Both the position numbers and the translations under genes were made by a program. The notes below the pieces were generated by a model. The model worked only from the letters and a program-made list of their open reading frames with translations. It did not search any database and was not told the origin of the DNA. Below, piece after piece: positions 53,224 to 62,796 of a stretch of 64,000 bases of DNA (position 1 is the stretch's first letter; each line of letters starts with the position of its first letter). This stretch comes from JBBEBE01 sp040882505 (GTDB lineage: Bacteria; Bacteroidota; Rhodothermia; Balneolales; Balneolaceae): NCBI GenBank assembly GCA_040882505.1, contig JBBEBE010000013.1:124001-188000 (forward strand), given 5' to 3'.

Positions 53224-56200
53224 TCACCCTTTGGACACCTTCTCCCCTTCACTTCGACGTCCCTTTGCCGTCACAGAGAGTGCCATGGCAGGTACAACGA
53301 ACAGTGTCAGCAAGGTCGAAAAGGCCAAACCACCGATCACTGCACGTGCAAGTGGACTCCAGGTTTCAGCACCCGCTCCCATTTCCAATGCCAAAGGTAC
53401 CATAGAGAAGATTGTGGTCATGGCCGTCAATAGAATTGGACGCATACGTCTTCGACACGCCTGGATAAACAGAACCATCCAGGTCTCCCCACTCCGGTTG
53501 GATCCGTCGGTTTGCTGACGAATCGTATCTACAAGAACGATCCCGTTGTTGACGACAATTCCGACGAGAATTACGATCCCGATATAGGCTGGAACACTGA
53601 GCGCTGTTCCCGTTACGAAAAGCGCCAACAGAGATCCGAAAAATGCCAAAGGAACCGTCATCATGATGATCAGAGGATCCCTGAAATGCTCGAAGAGAGA
53701 GGCCATAACCATATAGGTAAGCAGTAACGCCAAAACGAGGGCAATCAAGAACTCCCGTGTGCTCTGATCCTGATCTCGAAGAGATCCGACAAAATCGTAC
53801 CGATATCCGTCCGGAAGCGGAATCTCCATCTCCAGTATGTTCTGAATGACCGGTCGCGCATCTTCCGGAAGACCCTGAATCATGACATTGATGTCAAGGA
53901 CCAATTCCCGATCCCGGCGCAGCAATGTCTGTACACCTTCTGACATCTCGAAGTGACCCAAGGCCAGAATGGGTACTCGTGCCTCTTCGGTTTGCAACAA
54001 CTCCAATGCGAAAAGATCTTCCCGATACTGAAACTGATCGCGATCATTTCGCACTTCGATTGGAATCTCCCGACCTCCTTCCCGAAAATACCCGGCTCGA
54101 CTCCCGCGCGACTGCGTCCCGAATGCGGTCGCGACCTCTGACGCACTTGAACCCAATCGAGCAATCCGTTCCCGATCCGGGTAATACTCCCACTCCGGCA
54201 TGGGGCGCGTCCGTCCGTTGTTTACATTCGTTACCATCTCTTCTTGCCGCAAACGCTCTTCAATTCTCGCGCCCAACTCCTGCAAACGATCCATCTCCGT
54301 GCCGACCAGACTCAACTGGACCATCTGGGGTCCACCGCCTCCCATCCGCATGCCACCGACCCCGCCACCGGCCACAGAAACTTCGACCACTCGATCCGGA
54401 TTGTCCAGCATCTGCTGCAGCCGAGTCACCATTTGCTCTGAACTCACGGAACGATCTCTTTGGTCGGCAAGGCGAACCTGCATTTGTCCCATATTACTCG
54501 CAGTTGTCCAGCGCTGGCGACCGATGCTGGTGATCACCGTCCGGACATCCGGATCCTCCAGAATCTGTGCAGAAAGTGCCCGCATCTCCTCGGCTGTCTC
54601 TGCAAGCCCTGTTCCCGGTGGCAGTTCAATGCGCACATTCAGTTCACCGGTATCACTCTGAGGGAAAAACTCTGCAGGAAGACTTCGGAACATCCCCCAT
54701 ATCCCCACAAGTATTCCAACAGCAGCAAATGCAATCCAGTAGCGTCGCTTCAGCAACCAATAAAGATTTCGAATGTAGTTCTCCTCCAAGGAGATCAATT
54801 TGCGCAACGCCCATCCTCGACGTGCAAAATCCTCGCGACGAATCAATATTGACGACAAAACAGGAATAACAATCAGAGATGCCAAAAAGGAGCTCGTAAT
54901 GGCGATCGAGATCGTAAGAACCAAATCCCGGGTAACGGCTCCGGCGACGCCACTCACCCCAAGGATTGGAATGAACACCCCGAGTGTCGTCAGGGTCGAC
55001 CCGAGCAGTGCTCCCCCCACCTCGCGCGTACCCTCCAAGGCTGCATGGAAACGCTCTTCGCCCTGCTCCAATCGTCTCGAGATACTTTCAGTTACCACAA
55101 TGGAATTGTCCACCAAGAGCCCGATGGCAAGCGCCAATCCAGTAATGGAGATGATGTTGAGTGTTATACCCAACATATACATTGCCGTAAATGTCGCCGT
55201 AAGGGAAACCGGAATGGAGACGGCTACAATCAAGGCAATTCGCCACCCTCCCATAAACAGAAAAAGAATCAGAATCACGACCACAAGTGCAATACCAGCC
55301 GACTGAGCCAGATTCCGGATCGATTGGGAGATGAAATCGGCTTCACTGCTCAACACCTGCATGTACACGCTTCCCGGCAGCTGATCTTGAAAGGCCTCCA
55401 TTTCACGAACAACTTCCTGTGCCACGTCCAACGTGTTGGCATCGGACTGCTTCTGCACTTCGACCGTCACACTGTTTCGCCCATTTACCTCCTCGACTGA
55501 ACGGACATCGGCATACGTATTCTCTACATTTGCCACATCCCCCACGCGAATCAGTCGCCCTCCATCTTCTCGGCGAACAACAGTCTGCGCAATCTCTTCG
55601 AGAGATTCATACGTAGATCCTGCACGCACCGAATAGGCGAGTGGGCCTGCCAAAATGGATCCAATCGGAACATCCACATTATTCTGCCGGATGGCCTGCG
55701 TCACTTGGTTGGGTGTCACTTGGTGCAACGCCATTGCCTCTCGATCCAGGCTTATATAGAAACTTCTCTGAAGTCCTCCACGAGTATCGGCTGCCGCAAC
55801 GCCCGGAATCCGTTCGAATCGAGGTTCCACAAACTCGACTGAAAGCTCGCGAAGTGCGTCCAAACCCAGAACTGAAGATTCCAGGCTGATCTGCATGATC
55901 GGCGACCGGTCCGGATCAAATTGGAAAATCACTGGCTGGTTCGCTTCCTCCGGCAATGTGCTCCGGATTCGGTCCATCGCCTCACGCAATTTGATCTCTG
56001 TCTGTTGGATATTCGTACCGGGTTGGAGTCGAAGAATCAGAAATGCGCCTCCCCGACGAACATTCGCCTCCAACTGTCGAACACCCTCGACGCCCATAAT
56101 CGCCCCTTCAATCGGTTCGACAACGAGCCGGGACATGTCATCCGGAGCCACATTGGAGTAATTGACCGATACGGCAAGGATTGGAATATTGAATTCCGGC

Positions 56201-56319
56201 ATCAGGGTCACTTTCAGATTCCCCAATGAAAAGAGACCGAACCCGATCACCATCAGTGATGCCATAATGATCGTAACCGGTCGTCGTAGCAGTGAAGCTG
56301 TCAGTGGAAGCTGTCTCAT
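53224..56319 (-). CDS. RND efflux pump permease, second copy of the operon
   Basis: 1031 aa, inner-membrane proton-driven exporter of the HAE1/AcrB superfamily. Twelve helices and two large periplasmic loops are implied by length and pattern. The opening LPLTASLLRRPVTIIMASLM and VTLMPEFNIPILAVSV are typical. TM4 has AIGLLVDNSIVVTESI, in which the Asp-Asp pair of AcrB is Asp-Asn, as in many non-proteobacterial members. Overlaps the first permease gene by 4 bases. The C-terminus ends soon after the last helix (VPAMALSVTAKGRRSEGEKV). Whether the two permeases form a mixed trimer, like MdtBC, or serve different substrates is open. Confidence 0.92.
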   Translation of the reverse strand: MRQLPLTASLLRRPVTIIMASLMVIGFGLFSLGNLKVTLMPEFNIPILAVSVNYSNVAPDDMSRLVVEPIEGAIMGVEGVRQLEANVRRGGAFLILRLQPGTNIQQTEIKLREAMDRIRSTLPEEANQPVIFQFDPDRSPIMQISLESSVLGLDALRELSVEFVEPRFERIPGVAAADTRGGLQRSFYISLDREAMALHQVTPNQVTQAIRQNNVDVPIGSILAGPLAYSVRAGSTYESLEEIAQTVVRREDGGRLIRVGDVANVENTYADVRSVEEVNGRNSVTVEVQKQSDANTLDVAQEVVREMEAFQDQLPGSVYMQVLSSEADFISQSIRNLAQSAGIALVVVILILFLFMGGWRIALIVAVSIPVSLTATFTAMYMLGITLNIISITGLALAIGLLVDNSIVVTESISRRLEQGEERFHAALEGTREVGGALLGSTLTTLGVFIPILGVSGVAGAVTRDLVLTISIAITSSFLASLIVIPVLSSILIRREDFARRGWALRKLISLEENYIRNLYWLLKRRYWIAFAAVGILVGIWGMFRSLPAEFFPQSDTGELNVRIELPPGTGLAETAEEMRALSAQILEDPDVRTVITSIGRQRWTTASNMGQMQVRLADQRDRSVSSEQMVTRLQQMLDNPDRVVEVSVAGGGVGGMRMGGGGPQMVQLSLVGTEMDRLQELGARIEERLRQEEMVTNVNNGRTRPMPEWEYYPDRERIARLGSSASEVATAFGTQSRGSRAGYFREGGREIPIEVRNDRDQFQYREDLFALELLQTEEARVPILALGHFEMSEGVQTLLRRDRELVLDINVMIQGLPEDARPVIQNILEMEIPLPDGYRYDFVGSLRDQDQSTREFLIALVLALLLTYMVMASLFEHFRDPLIIMMTVPLAFFGSLLALFVTGTALSVPAYIGIVILVGIVVNNGIVLVDTIRQQTDGSNRSGETWMVLFIQACRRRMRPILLTAMTTIFSMVPLALEMGAGAETWSPLARAVIGGLAFSTLLTLFVVPAMALSVTAKGRRSEGEKVSKG

Positions 56320-59300
56320 GGTTCCTCCACGTGCCCAACCGGATCCGTCTTTCGACCGATCGCATGAAAACCGAACGATTCACTCCAGCTGCTGACCAGA
56401 CGGTACATACAGGGGACCACCAAAAGCATCAAGAATGTCGACATGGTCAATCCACCAATCACCGTACGAGCCATCGGACTCCAGGTCTCCGACCCGGCTC
56501 CCAGCTCCAGTGCCAATGGAACCATTGCCAGGATGGTCGTCAGTGCCGTCATCAAAATGGGCCGGAGACGTCTCGTGGCACCCTTTCGAATCGCATCGTC
56601 CCGGTCCATGCCCCGAACCCGAAGAATTTTGATATAGTCGATCATCACAATCCCGTTGTTCACCACAATCCCGGTGAGAAGAACCAATCCCACCATTGCG
56701 GTGACACTGATGGCCGTCCCGCTACTCCAGAGACCAATCAACACACCACTCAATGCAAGCGGGATGGTCACGATGATAATGAACGGCTCCATCAGGCTTT
56801 CGAACTGAGAGGCCATCACCATATACGTGAGCACGCCGGCAACCAGAAATGCGATCAACAGATAGGCGAAAGAGCTTTGTTGGTCCTCGGCCGAACCACC
56901 GATTTCGTATCGATACCCTTCCGGCCATTCCATTCGATCGAGAAACTCTCGTGCCTGATCGGATGCGCGACTCAGAGCCAGATTTCCAAGATCTGCCCCC
57001 ACCTCTACAACACGTTCCTGATTGACCCGATGTATCGCCGAAGGCCCGTTGATTCTCTCGATTCGCGCCAGGCTGGAGAGCGGCATCCAGCCCGCATCTG
57101 TTGTCTGTATTTGAATCTCCTCGAGCAGGCCGGAGTTCGCCCGATCCATCGGATCCAGCTCGACCAACACATCAAACTCGATCCCCTGATCCACGAACGT
57201 AGTCGCCACTTCACCTCGAATGGCTCGTCCGACAGCGTTGGCTACATCGGACGTCGTCATCCCGACTCGTGCAATCCTCTCTCGATCCATCTGTAACCGA
57301 AGCTCCGGACGTCCTTCGTCCATGGACGTATAAACTCCGGCAATCCCTTCCATCTCCCGCAAACCGTAGACCACCTGATTTGCCAGCTCCATCCGTACCA
57401 GAGGATCATACCCGTAAACACGCAACTGCAACCCGGTTTCACCGTCCGGACTCAACGGGTCTTCCCGCAATTCACGAATATCCAGACCCGGTACAACTTG
57501 CAGGGCCTCAATCAAGTCCGCAGTAATCTCGACCTGGTGTTGATCCCGCTCCGCAGCCGGGACCAGCTCAAGTCGAATCACGCCCCGATTTCCTCCTGGA
57601 TGGTCCGCTCCTTCGATCCCGGGTTTGTCACCAAAATCGGAGACCATCAATCGAACATCGACGCCCGACTCCCGAATCACGGCTTCTGCCTCTTCAATGG
57701 ATCTCTCAAGTTCAAACAGGGTCACACCTGGTTCCCGCTCCAACTCCAGCGCCAACCGCCCTTCATCCACAACCGGAAAGAACTCTCCGTCGAGCAACAG
57801 ATAGATCGGAAGCGTCGAAATCAAAAAGAGGAAAGCCGCCAGGGTGACCCTGCCACTACGCGGCAATGCCTTCTCCAATACCGAAGAGTAGACCTGTTCA
57901 AGCCGGTCGAGCCATCGCCCAATTTGATGACCGACTTTGGCAAGACGAACCCGCATGTTCTCCATGCTCTGAAAGCGTCTCGTCGACTCTTTCGGCCGCT
58001 CAAACAGACGGGAGGCGAGTACAGGAATCACGGTAAGAGAGACCAATACCGAGACGATCAACGCAAACGTTACCGTAAGGGCAAGATCACGAAAAAGTAA
58101 TCCGGCGATCCCGGGAACAAACAAAATCGGCAGAAAGACAACTGCGGTCGTCACTGTAGACATGACCACCGGTGACATGACCTCATTGGCTCCATCGACA
58201 GCTGCAACCGGCCCGTCTGCACCATCCTCACGGAAGCGGAAGATATTCTCAAGCACCACGACTGCATTGTCGACCACCATACCGACGGCAAGCGTCAATC
58301 CCGAGAGCGAAATGATGTTGATGCTAACGTCGGCCCAGAACATGATACTGAACGTCGTCACGATCGAGACCGGAATGGAAATGGCAACAATCAAAGCTGG
58401 TCGACCACTCCGGAGAAAGAAGAGGAGCATGGCAATAACCAAACATATCGCCTGACCGCCGGTCTGGATCAGATTCCGAATCGAGAGACGAATGAAATCG
58501 GCTTGATTGGAGAGTATGGAGAGTTGTACATCTCCCGGAAGCATCAGTTGCATTTCGTCAACTGCTTCGACAACTCCCTGTGCAGCCATCACCACATTGC
58601 TGTCACTCTGACGATAGATATTGAGAATCACACCGTCCTGACCGTTAATACGAACGTTCCCGATCGGCTGTGCAATCCCGTCCTCTACACTCGCAATATC
58701 CTGCAAATAGACCGGCGTACCTGCTTGGTCTCCCACGATGGTTTCACGAATCTGACGAATGTCCCGAAACTCGTTGACTGTCCGAAGCGAATACGTAAAC
58801 TCTCCCTCCCTTAGCTCCCCGGCCGGTACCTGAATATTGTCTTGCCGAAGCCGGTTTGCCACGTGAGCAATATCCAGATTATAGGCTCGCATACGAGCAT
58901 TGCTGATCCGGATGTTGATCTGCCGATCATAGCCACCGGATGTCGTCGCAGAAGCCACCCCCTCGACGCGTTCGATCCGCTGTTCGAGCTGTTGGGTTGC
59001 AAGCGTTCGAAGATCTCTTGGACTGCGAACGTCGGAAGTCAGGGTAAGAACCACGACCGGTTCGTCATTCGGGTCGTAACTGAACACAATTGGAGACTCG
59101 ACCTCTTGAGGAAGCGAGCGTCGAATCATGTCCAACTGTTTCCGGACTTCCGTCTCGGCCTCAAACAGATCGGTCCCCCACTTGAAATGGAGCCGAACAA
59201 CCGACGAACCCTGACTGGAGAGGGATCGGACACGTTCAATCCCGGAAACACTCCCGACCGACTCTTCGATCGGACGAGTGACCAACGTCTCCATATCTTC

Positions 59301-59471
59301 GGGCGCCACTCCCTCATAGGTTGTGTAGATCGTCACGGTGGGAAACGACACATCCGGATAAAGATTCAATCGCAACTGCGTGAGTCCGTAGAGGCCGAAA
59401 CCGATCAGAATCAGAGTCACCATGAGCGTCGTGACAGGACGCCGGACCGAAAATCGGGAGAGTGATGCCAT
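56316..59471 (-). CDS. RND efflux pump permease, first copy of the operon
   Basis: 1051 aa, same superfamily as the following gene but clearly diverged. The opening SRFSVRRPVTTLMVTLILIG and VSFPTVTIYTTYEGVAPEDM match HAE1 members. TM4 reads AVGMVVDNAVVVLENIFRFR. The second TM block has VGLVLLTGIVVNNGIVMIDY. Starts 2 bases after the stop of the adaptor gene, and overlaps the next permease by 4, so adaptor and both pumps are one translational unit. No TolC-type outer-membrane channel lies in this window; it must be supplied from elsewhere. Confidence 0.93.
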   Translation of the reverse strand: MASLSRFSVRRPVTTLMVTLILIGFGLYGLTQLRLNLYPDVSFPTVTIYTTYEGVAPEDMETLVTRPIEESVGSVSGIERVRSLSSQGSSVVRLHFKWGTDLFEAETEVRKQLDMIRRSLPQEVESPIVFSYDPNDEPVVVLTLTSDVRSPRDLRTLATQQLEQRIERVEGVASATTSGGYDRQINIRISNARMRAYNLDIAHVANRLRQDNIQVPAGELREGEFTYSLRTVNEFRDIRQIRETIVGDQAGTPVYLQDIASVEDGIAQPIGNVRINGQDGVILNIYRQSDSNVVMAAQGVVEAVDEMQLMLPGDVQLSILSNQADFIRLSIRNLIQTGGQAICLVIAMLLFFLRSGRPALIVAISIPVSIVTTFSIMFWADVSINIISLSGLTLAVGMVVDNAVVVLENIFRFREDGADGPVAAVDGANEVMSPVVMSTVTTAVVFLPILFVPGIAGLLFRDLALTVTFALIVSVLVSLTVIPVLASRLFERPKESTRRFQSMENMRVRLAKVGHQIGRWLDRLEQVYSSVLEKALPRSGRVTLAAFLFLISTLPIYLLLDGEFFPVVDEGRLALELEREPGVTLFELERSIEEAEAVIRESGVDVRLMVSDFGDKPGIEGADHPGGNRGVIRLELVPAAERDQHQVEITADLIEALQVVPGLDIRELREDPLSPDGETGLQLRVYGYDPLVRMELANQVVYGLREMEGIAGVYTSMDEGRPELRLQMDRERIARVGMTTSDVANAVGRAIRGEVATTFVDQGIEFDVLVELDPMDRANSGLLEEIQIQTTDAGWMPLSSLARIERINGPSAIHRVNQERVVEVGADLGNLALSRASDQAREFLDRMEWPEGYRYEIGGSAEDQQSSFAYLLIAFLVAGVLTYMVMASQFESLMEPFIIIVTIPLALSGVLIGLWSSGTAISVTAMVGLVLLTGIVVNNGIVMIDYIKILRVRGMDRDDAIRKGATRRLRPILMTALTTILAMVPLALELGAGSETWSPMARTVIGGLTMSTFLMLLVVPCMYRLVSSWSESFGFHAIGRKTDPVGHVEEP

Positions 59472-59473
59472 GA

Positions 59474-60700
59474 CTACTCGCTCGCCTCTGCGTTGGAATC
59501 GCGGCGTGAAGGCTCACGCAGCTCCCCGCCACCTCTGGCCGGCTCCCGCAGCTCCGGTACCCGAATTCGCCCTTGATCACTCAAACTGCGATGCCCGGTC
59601 ACAATCAGGGATTCTCCCTCTTCCAGTCCGGAGAGAACCTGAACCTGCTCTCCCTGTTCCAGTCCGAGCTCGAGTTGACGCTGATGAGCAACGGAATCCC
59701 CTTGTGCGACGAACACGGTGTAATTTCGCCGTATTTCGACCGTATTGGTCTCCGGCTCAATGTAGGTTTCTACTTGATCAATAAGCGCTGATCGAGGGAC
59801 AACGATCACATTCTCGAGTGTCTGCAAACGTACCCGAGCCTCCAACAACATCCCTTGCCGGATCTCGTCGGTCGTCTCTTGCAGCGTAACCACGACCTCG
59901 CCGAGCCCGCTCACTTCGTCCAGCTGAGGACTCATGCGTGTCACCACACCTTCGGCCAGGATCGACCCTTGATTTGATCGACGAAGATCTACCGGCATAC
60001 CCACCCGTGCCGCCATCCAATCCTCCATGGAGAGCCAGAGTCGAATTTCATACGCGGCTGTGTTGGCCAGTTCGAATAGTGGTTGCCCACCTGCTGCCAG
60101 ATCCCCGCGAACGGCTGTTCTGGAGAGGACAACCCCAGTCACCGGTGCCCGAACACGTGTTTGAGCCAGATTTTCCCGACTCTGAGTCAATGCTGCCCGG
60201 GATCCCTCCAGCTGTGCCCGGCTCGATTGAAACTGGGCTCTCGCTTCATCAAATTCACTCTGACTGATCGCTCCCTGACCCGCCAATACCTGTTGGCGAA
60301 CAAATTGTGTGCTGTCACGGGAGAACACGGACTCGGATTGACGCAGTTGAGCCTGTGCTTGCTCAAACGCATCCCGGAACGGGACATCATAAATTTCGGC
60401 CAACACATCCCCCGCTCGCACCGAATCTCCCAAATCTGCATGAACCGCCACAATCCGTTCGCTGATCTGGGGTGTGACCTGAATCCGGTCAACAGCCTGT
60501 ACCGTACCAAAACTTCGCACCTGATCCGATATGGATCGACGCTCGACCGGAAGGGTTTCGACACTGGTCAATTGCATCATTCGCCCCCCCATGGCACCTC
60601 TCTGTCCTCCGGGTTCATTCGAAGAGCCGGAACAAGAGGCCAGTATTATCCAAATTGGAATCGAAACCAACACACAATTGACCATCCGTCTCATCATCAA
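59474..60700 (-). CDS. Efflux periplasmic adaptor lipoprotein (membrane fusion protein)
   Basis: 408 aa. MMMRRMVNCVLVSIPIWIIL then ASC gives a lipoprotein signal. The adaptor parts are in order: barrel/lipoyl half VQAVDRIQVTPQISERIVAV, the lipoyl motif DLGDSVRAGDVLAEIYDVPF, a coiled-coil hairpin of about 80 residues rich in Q, S and R (ALTQSRENLAQTRVRAPVTG) and the membrane-proximal part (VLSGLEEGESLIVTGHRSL). Bridges the RND pumps to the outer-membrane channel. First gene of the operon; the upstream 230 bases hold a candidate TetR operator. Confidence 0.93.
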   Translation of the reverse strand: MMMRRMVNCVLVSIPIWIILASCSGSSNEPGGQRGAMGGRMMQLTSVETLPVERRSISDQVRSFGTVQAVDRIQVTPQISERIVAVHADLGDSVRAGDVLAEIYDVPFRDAFEQAQAQLRQSESVFSRDSTQFVRQQVLAGQGAISQSEFDEARAQFQSSRAQLEGSRAALTQSRENLAQTRVRAPVTGVVLSRTAVRGDLAAGGQPLFELANTAAYEIRLWLSMEDWMAARVGMPVDLRRSNQGSILAEGVVTRMSPQLDEVSGLGEVVVTLQETTDEIRQGMLLEARVRLQTLENVIVVPRSALIDQVETYIEPETNTVEIRRNYTVFVAQGDSVAHQRQLELGLEQGEQVQVLSGLEEGESLIVTGHRSLSDQGRIRVPELREPARGGGELREPSRRDSNAEASE

Positions 60701-60832
60701 TACTCTTCTCTCGGGGAATGTTTGGTGGGGCCTGCCGTTTACAGGATGATCTTCGACCGGCTTGAAGCTCCCGGCCTTCTCAAGGAAGAACGTACGTCAA
60801 TTCAGAAACAGTATCTCTTCCAATACGATAGA

Positions 60833-60850
60833 TTTAACAGATCTGTCAAA
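60833..60850 (-). promoter_or_regulatory. Candidate TetR operator overlapping the efflux promoter
   Basis: TTTAACAGATCTGTCAAA is an 18-base palindrome with only one asymmetric position per half. Read on the minus strand it contains TTGACA (60844-60849), the consensus -35 element, 144 bases before the adaptor start codon. The matching -10 is weak by eye. Its position between tetR and the efflux genes, and the palindromic form, fit a TetR repressor site. Confidence 0.55.
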
Positions 60851-60929
60851 CTTTTACAAATCGATTCTGAACAAGGGGAAAAACGACGAGATCGATCATC
60901 TCGCATTGGGAAGTCTTGAAGGTCTACAC

Positions 60930-61535
60930 TCAAGCGTCAAACGGAAGGAGTTCGAAATCAATCGCACGAAGAATATGCTCAACCATCTCTTTGTACGCTT
61001 CCGGTTGTTCCAGCAATCTCCCCATGAAAACCGCTCCTTCAAGCATGGCAACCAAATTGCGTGCGATTCGGTCGGCATCCACTTCGGGTCGAACCTCTCC
61101 TTTCTGGATGCCGATACGGATCACTCGTTCCAGATAGCTTGTCCAGACCTGCATGGCCTCTTGAACCCGCTTTTTGAGTTCCGGAAAATTTGAATCGGAA
61201 TCGATGGCAGCATTCAGGACAGGGCATCCTCCCGGAAATTCAAGAATGACAATCCCGTGAGCCTTGAAAAAAGTGCGTAACTTTTCGAGAGTCTCACGTT
61301 TCTTGGAGACGCGCTCATGAAGAGCATCAAAGAGTTTCTCCTTGTTCCACTCGAACGCCTCCAGGGCCAACTCTTCCTTTCCCGAAAAATTACCGTAAAC
61401 CCCTCCTTTGGTGAGGCCGGTTGCTTGCAGAATGTCGGACATGGATGTGCCATGAAACCCGTTTCGATTGAAGAGTGGAGCACTCTTCTCAATGATCATC
61501 TTTCGGGTACGCTCCGATTTTTTCGTTCTTGCCAT
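60930..61535 (-). CDS. TetR-family transcriptional regulator
   Basis: 201 aa. The N-terminal helix-turn-helix is intact: MIIEKSAPLFNRNGFHGTSM, then DILQATGLTKGGVYGNFSGK. The ligand domain has ILEFPGGCPVLNAAIDSDSN, with the GGCP(L/V)xN motif of the AcrR/YcdC-like group that includes QacR relatives. It is immediately upstream of the efflux operon on the same strand with a 229-base gap, so it is the likely local repressor. It lies 53 bases after the DsbD-N-like gene and may share its transcript. Confidence 0.93.
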   Translation of the reverse strand: MARTKKSERTRKMIIEKSAPLFNRNGFHGTSMSDILQATGLTKGGVYGNFSGKEELALEAFEWNKEKLFDALHERVSKKRETLEKLRTFFKAHGIVILEFPGGCPVLNAAIDSDSNFPELKKRVQEAMQVWTSYLERVIRIGIQKGEVRPEVDADRIARNLVAMLEGAVFMGRLLEQPEAYKEMVEHILRAIDFELLPFDA

Positions 61536-61588
61536 ACACTCAATCCTCCCGGTATTGAATCTCCTGTTCCCTCACCCAGCAAACCGAC

Positions 61589-62290
61589 CTATTCCGACGA
61601 GTCGGCAGAGCGGCGTCGAATACGGATCGCAACCATCCACCCCACGATCAAAAGAAGAGTGAGTACCGCCCACGGTCGCCACGAGAATGCAGCGCCTGCA
61701 GAATCGAGCGATTCTTCCATCTGCTCAAGTCGCTGCTGGTTCAACAGAACCGGATCCTCGTCTGCAGCAAGAATGGTGAGCGGAATCCGAAACGGAGCCC
61801 CTCCCGGTGGAATGCAGAGCTCCTGATCACACGCTTGATAGTTCAGCATCGTCTGCAGGTGGACATCCCGCGGAGAAACCTGCTCGTCAATCTCCAGATC
61901 GACCAAGACGTGGACCGTACCTTCGTACACATTGAATGGATTGCCGGCATAGGGTACCGATCGATCCAGTCCGTCTGAATAACGAACCGAACGAACCGTT
62001 ACGCCCGGCATGTTCTCGATCATCAACCGAGTCGGAGTATATAATGAATACGAAGGGGTATTGGAGTGAATCATCCATCCCTCCTCGACCCGTATCTGAA
62101 ATCCAATCTGCATGGACGACCCGGCCGGAACCGCTTTATGCGAAGGGACCACCTCCACATCTACCCAGTCATTGCTGCTCTCACCGGCACCCGGTATTTC
62201 GACCTGTGCAGCCAGCGGAGTGGGGATTACCGTCCATCCGATCAGCAGAACCAACCAACTCAGACCAATCCCCATCGTAACTGCTCTCAT
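61589..62290 (-). CDS. Stand-alone DsbD N-terminal-domain protein
   Basis: 233 aa. A signal peptide (LSWLVLLIGWTVIPTPLAAQ) precedes an immunoglobulin-like DsbD-alpha domain with IHSNTPSYSLYTPTRLMIEN and the redox pair in NYQACDQELCIPPGGAPFRI. A C-terminal membrane helix (WAVLTLLLIVGWMVAI) and a basic tail close it. Full DsbD has this domain fused to a six- to eight-helix core and a thioredoxin domain; here these are absent. It may be a periplasmic thiol carrier fed by a separate CcdA-type protein such as the one at 28.9 kb. Four-base overlap with sufE upstream. Confidence 0.85.
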   Translation of the reverse strand: MRAVTMGIGLSWLVLLIGWTVIPTPLAAQVEIPGAGESSNDWVDVEVVPSHKAVPAGSSMQIGFQIRVEEGWMIHSNTPSYSLYTPTRLMIENMPGVTVRSVRYSDGLDRSVPYAGNPFNVYEGTVHVLVDLEIDEQVSPRDVHLQTMLNYQACDQELCIPPGGAPFRIPLTILAADEDPVLLNQQRLEQMEESLDSAGAAFSWRPWAVLTLLLIVGWMVAIRIRRRSADSSE

Positions 62291-62733
62291 CCGCTCTTCT
62301 CCTCTGTATCTGATTTCATTTTAGACTTGAACGCCATGGCATAGATCTTCATTTGACGAACCATGGAGATGAGCCCGTTCGAGCGGGTCGGCGAAAGGTG
62401 CTCCTGCATACTGATTTCCTGGATAAATGTTGGTTCCGTGGAGAGTATGACATCAGGGGTTTCACCAGAGTAGAATCGAACCATCAACGCAACCAACCCC
62501 TTGGTAATCGCCGCATCACTGTCGGCTTCGAAGATCACTTTCCCGTCACGATTGGATGCAACGAGCCAGACTTGGGACTGACAACCCCGCACCAAATTCT
62601 CATCGATCTGATGCTTCGGATCCAGGGGAGGCATCTTCTGCCCCAGTCGGATGATGTGTTTGTATCGTTCCTGCCAATCTTCCAGGAGTGAAAACTCCCG
62701 GACCATTCGTTGCTGTTTTTCTTGTATATCCAT
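62287..62733 (-). CDS. sufE: SufE-type sulfur acceptor
   Basis: 148 aa. The active cysteine, Cys51, lies in LVRGCQSQVWL, the hallmark of SufE/CsdE. Upstream is the usual FSLLEDWQERYKHIIRLGQK; later GLVALMVRFYSGETPDVIL and HLSPTRSNGL. SufE takes the persulfide from SufS and passes it to SufB for Fe-S cluster assembly. The other suf genes are not in the window. It overlaps the DsbD-N-like gene by four bases, an odd pairing with shared thiol chemistry. Confidence 0.95.
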   Translation of the reverse strand: MDIQEKQQRMVREFSLLEDWQERYKHIIRLGQKMPPLDPKHQIDENLVRGCQSQVWLVASNRDGKVIFEADSDAAITKGLVALMVRFYSGETPDVILSTEPTFIQEISMQEHLSPTRSNGLISMVRQMKIYAMAFKSKMKSDTEEKSG

Positions 62734-62796
62734 ATCAGTAAGAAGATACCAAATCTCACTATGGATGCCTATCCACTCTCAACGCGTCCGCAGCTG

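Noticed and set aside
56292..57296. Plus-strand frame of 334 codons inside the first RND permease
   Set aside because: Antisense shadow rich in His, Gln and Arg, as expected from reversed transmembrane codons.
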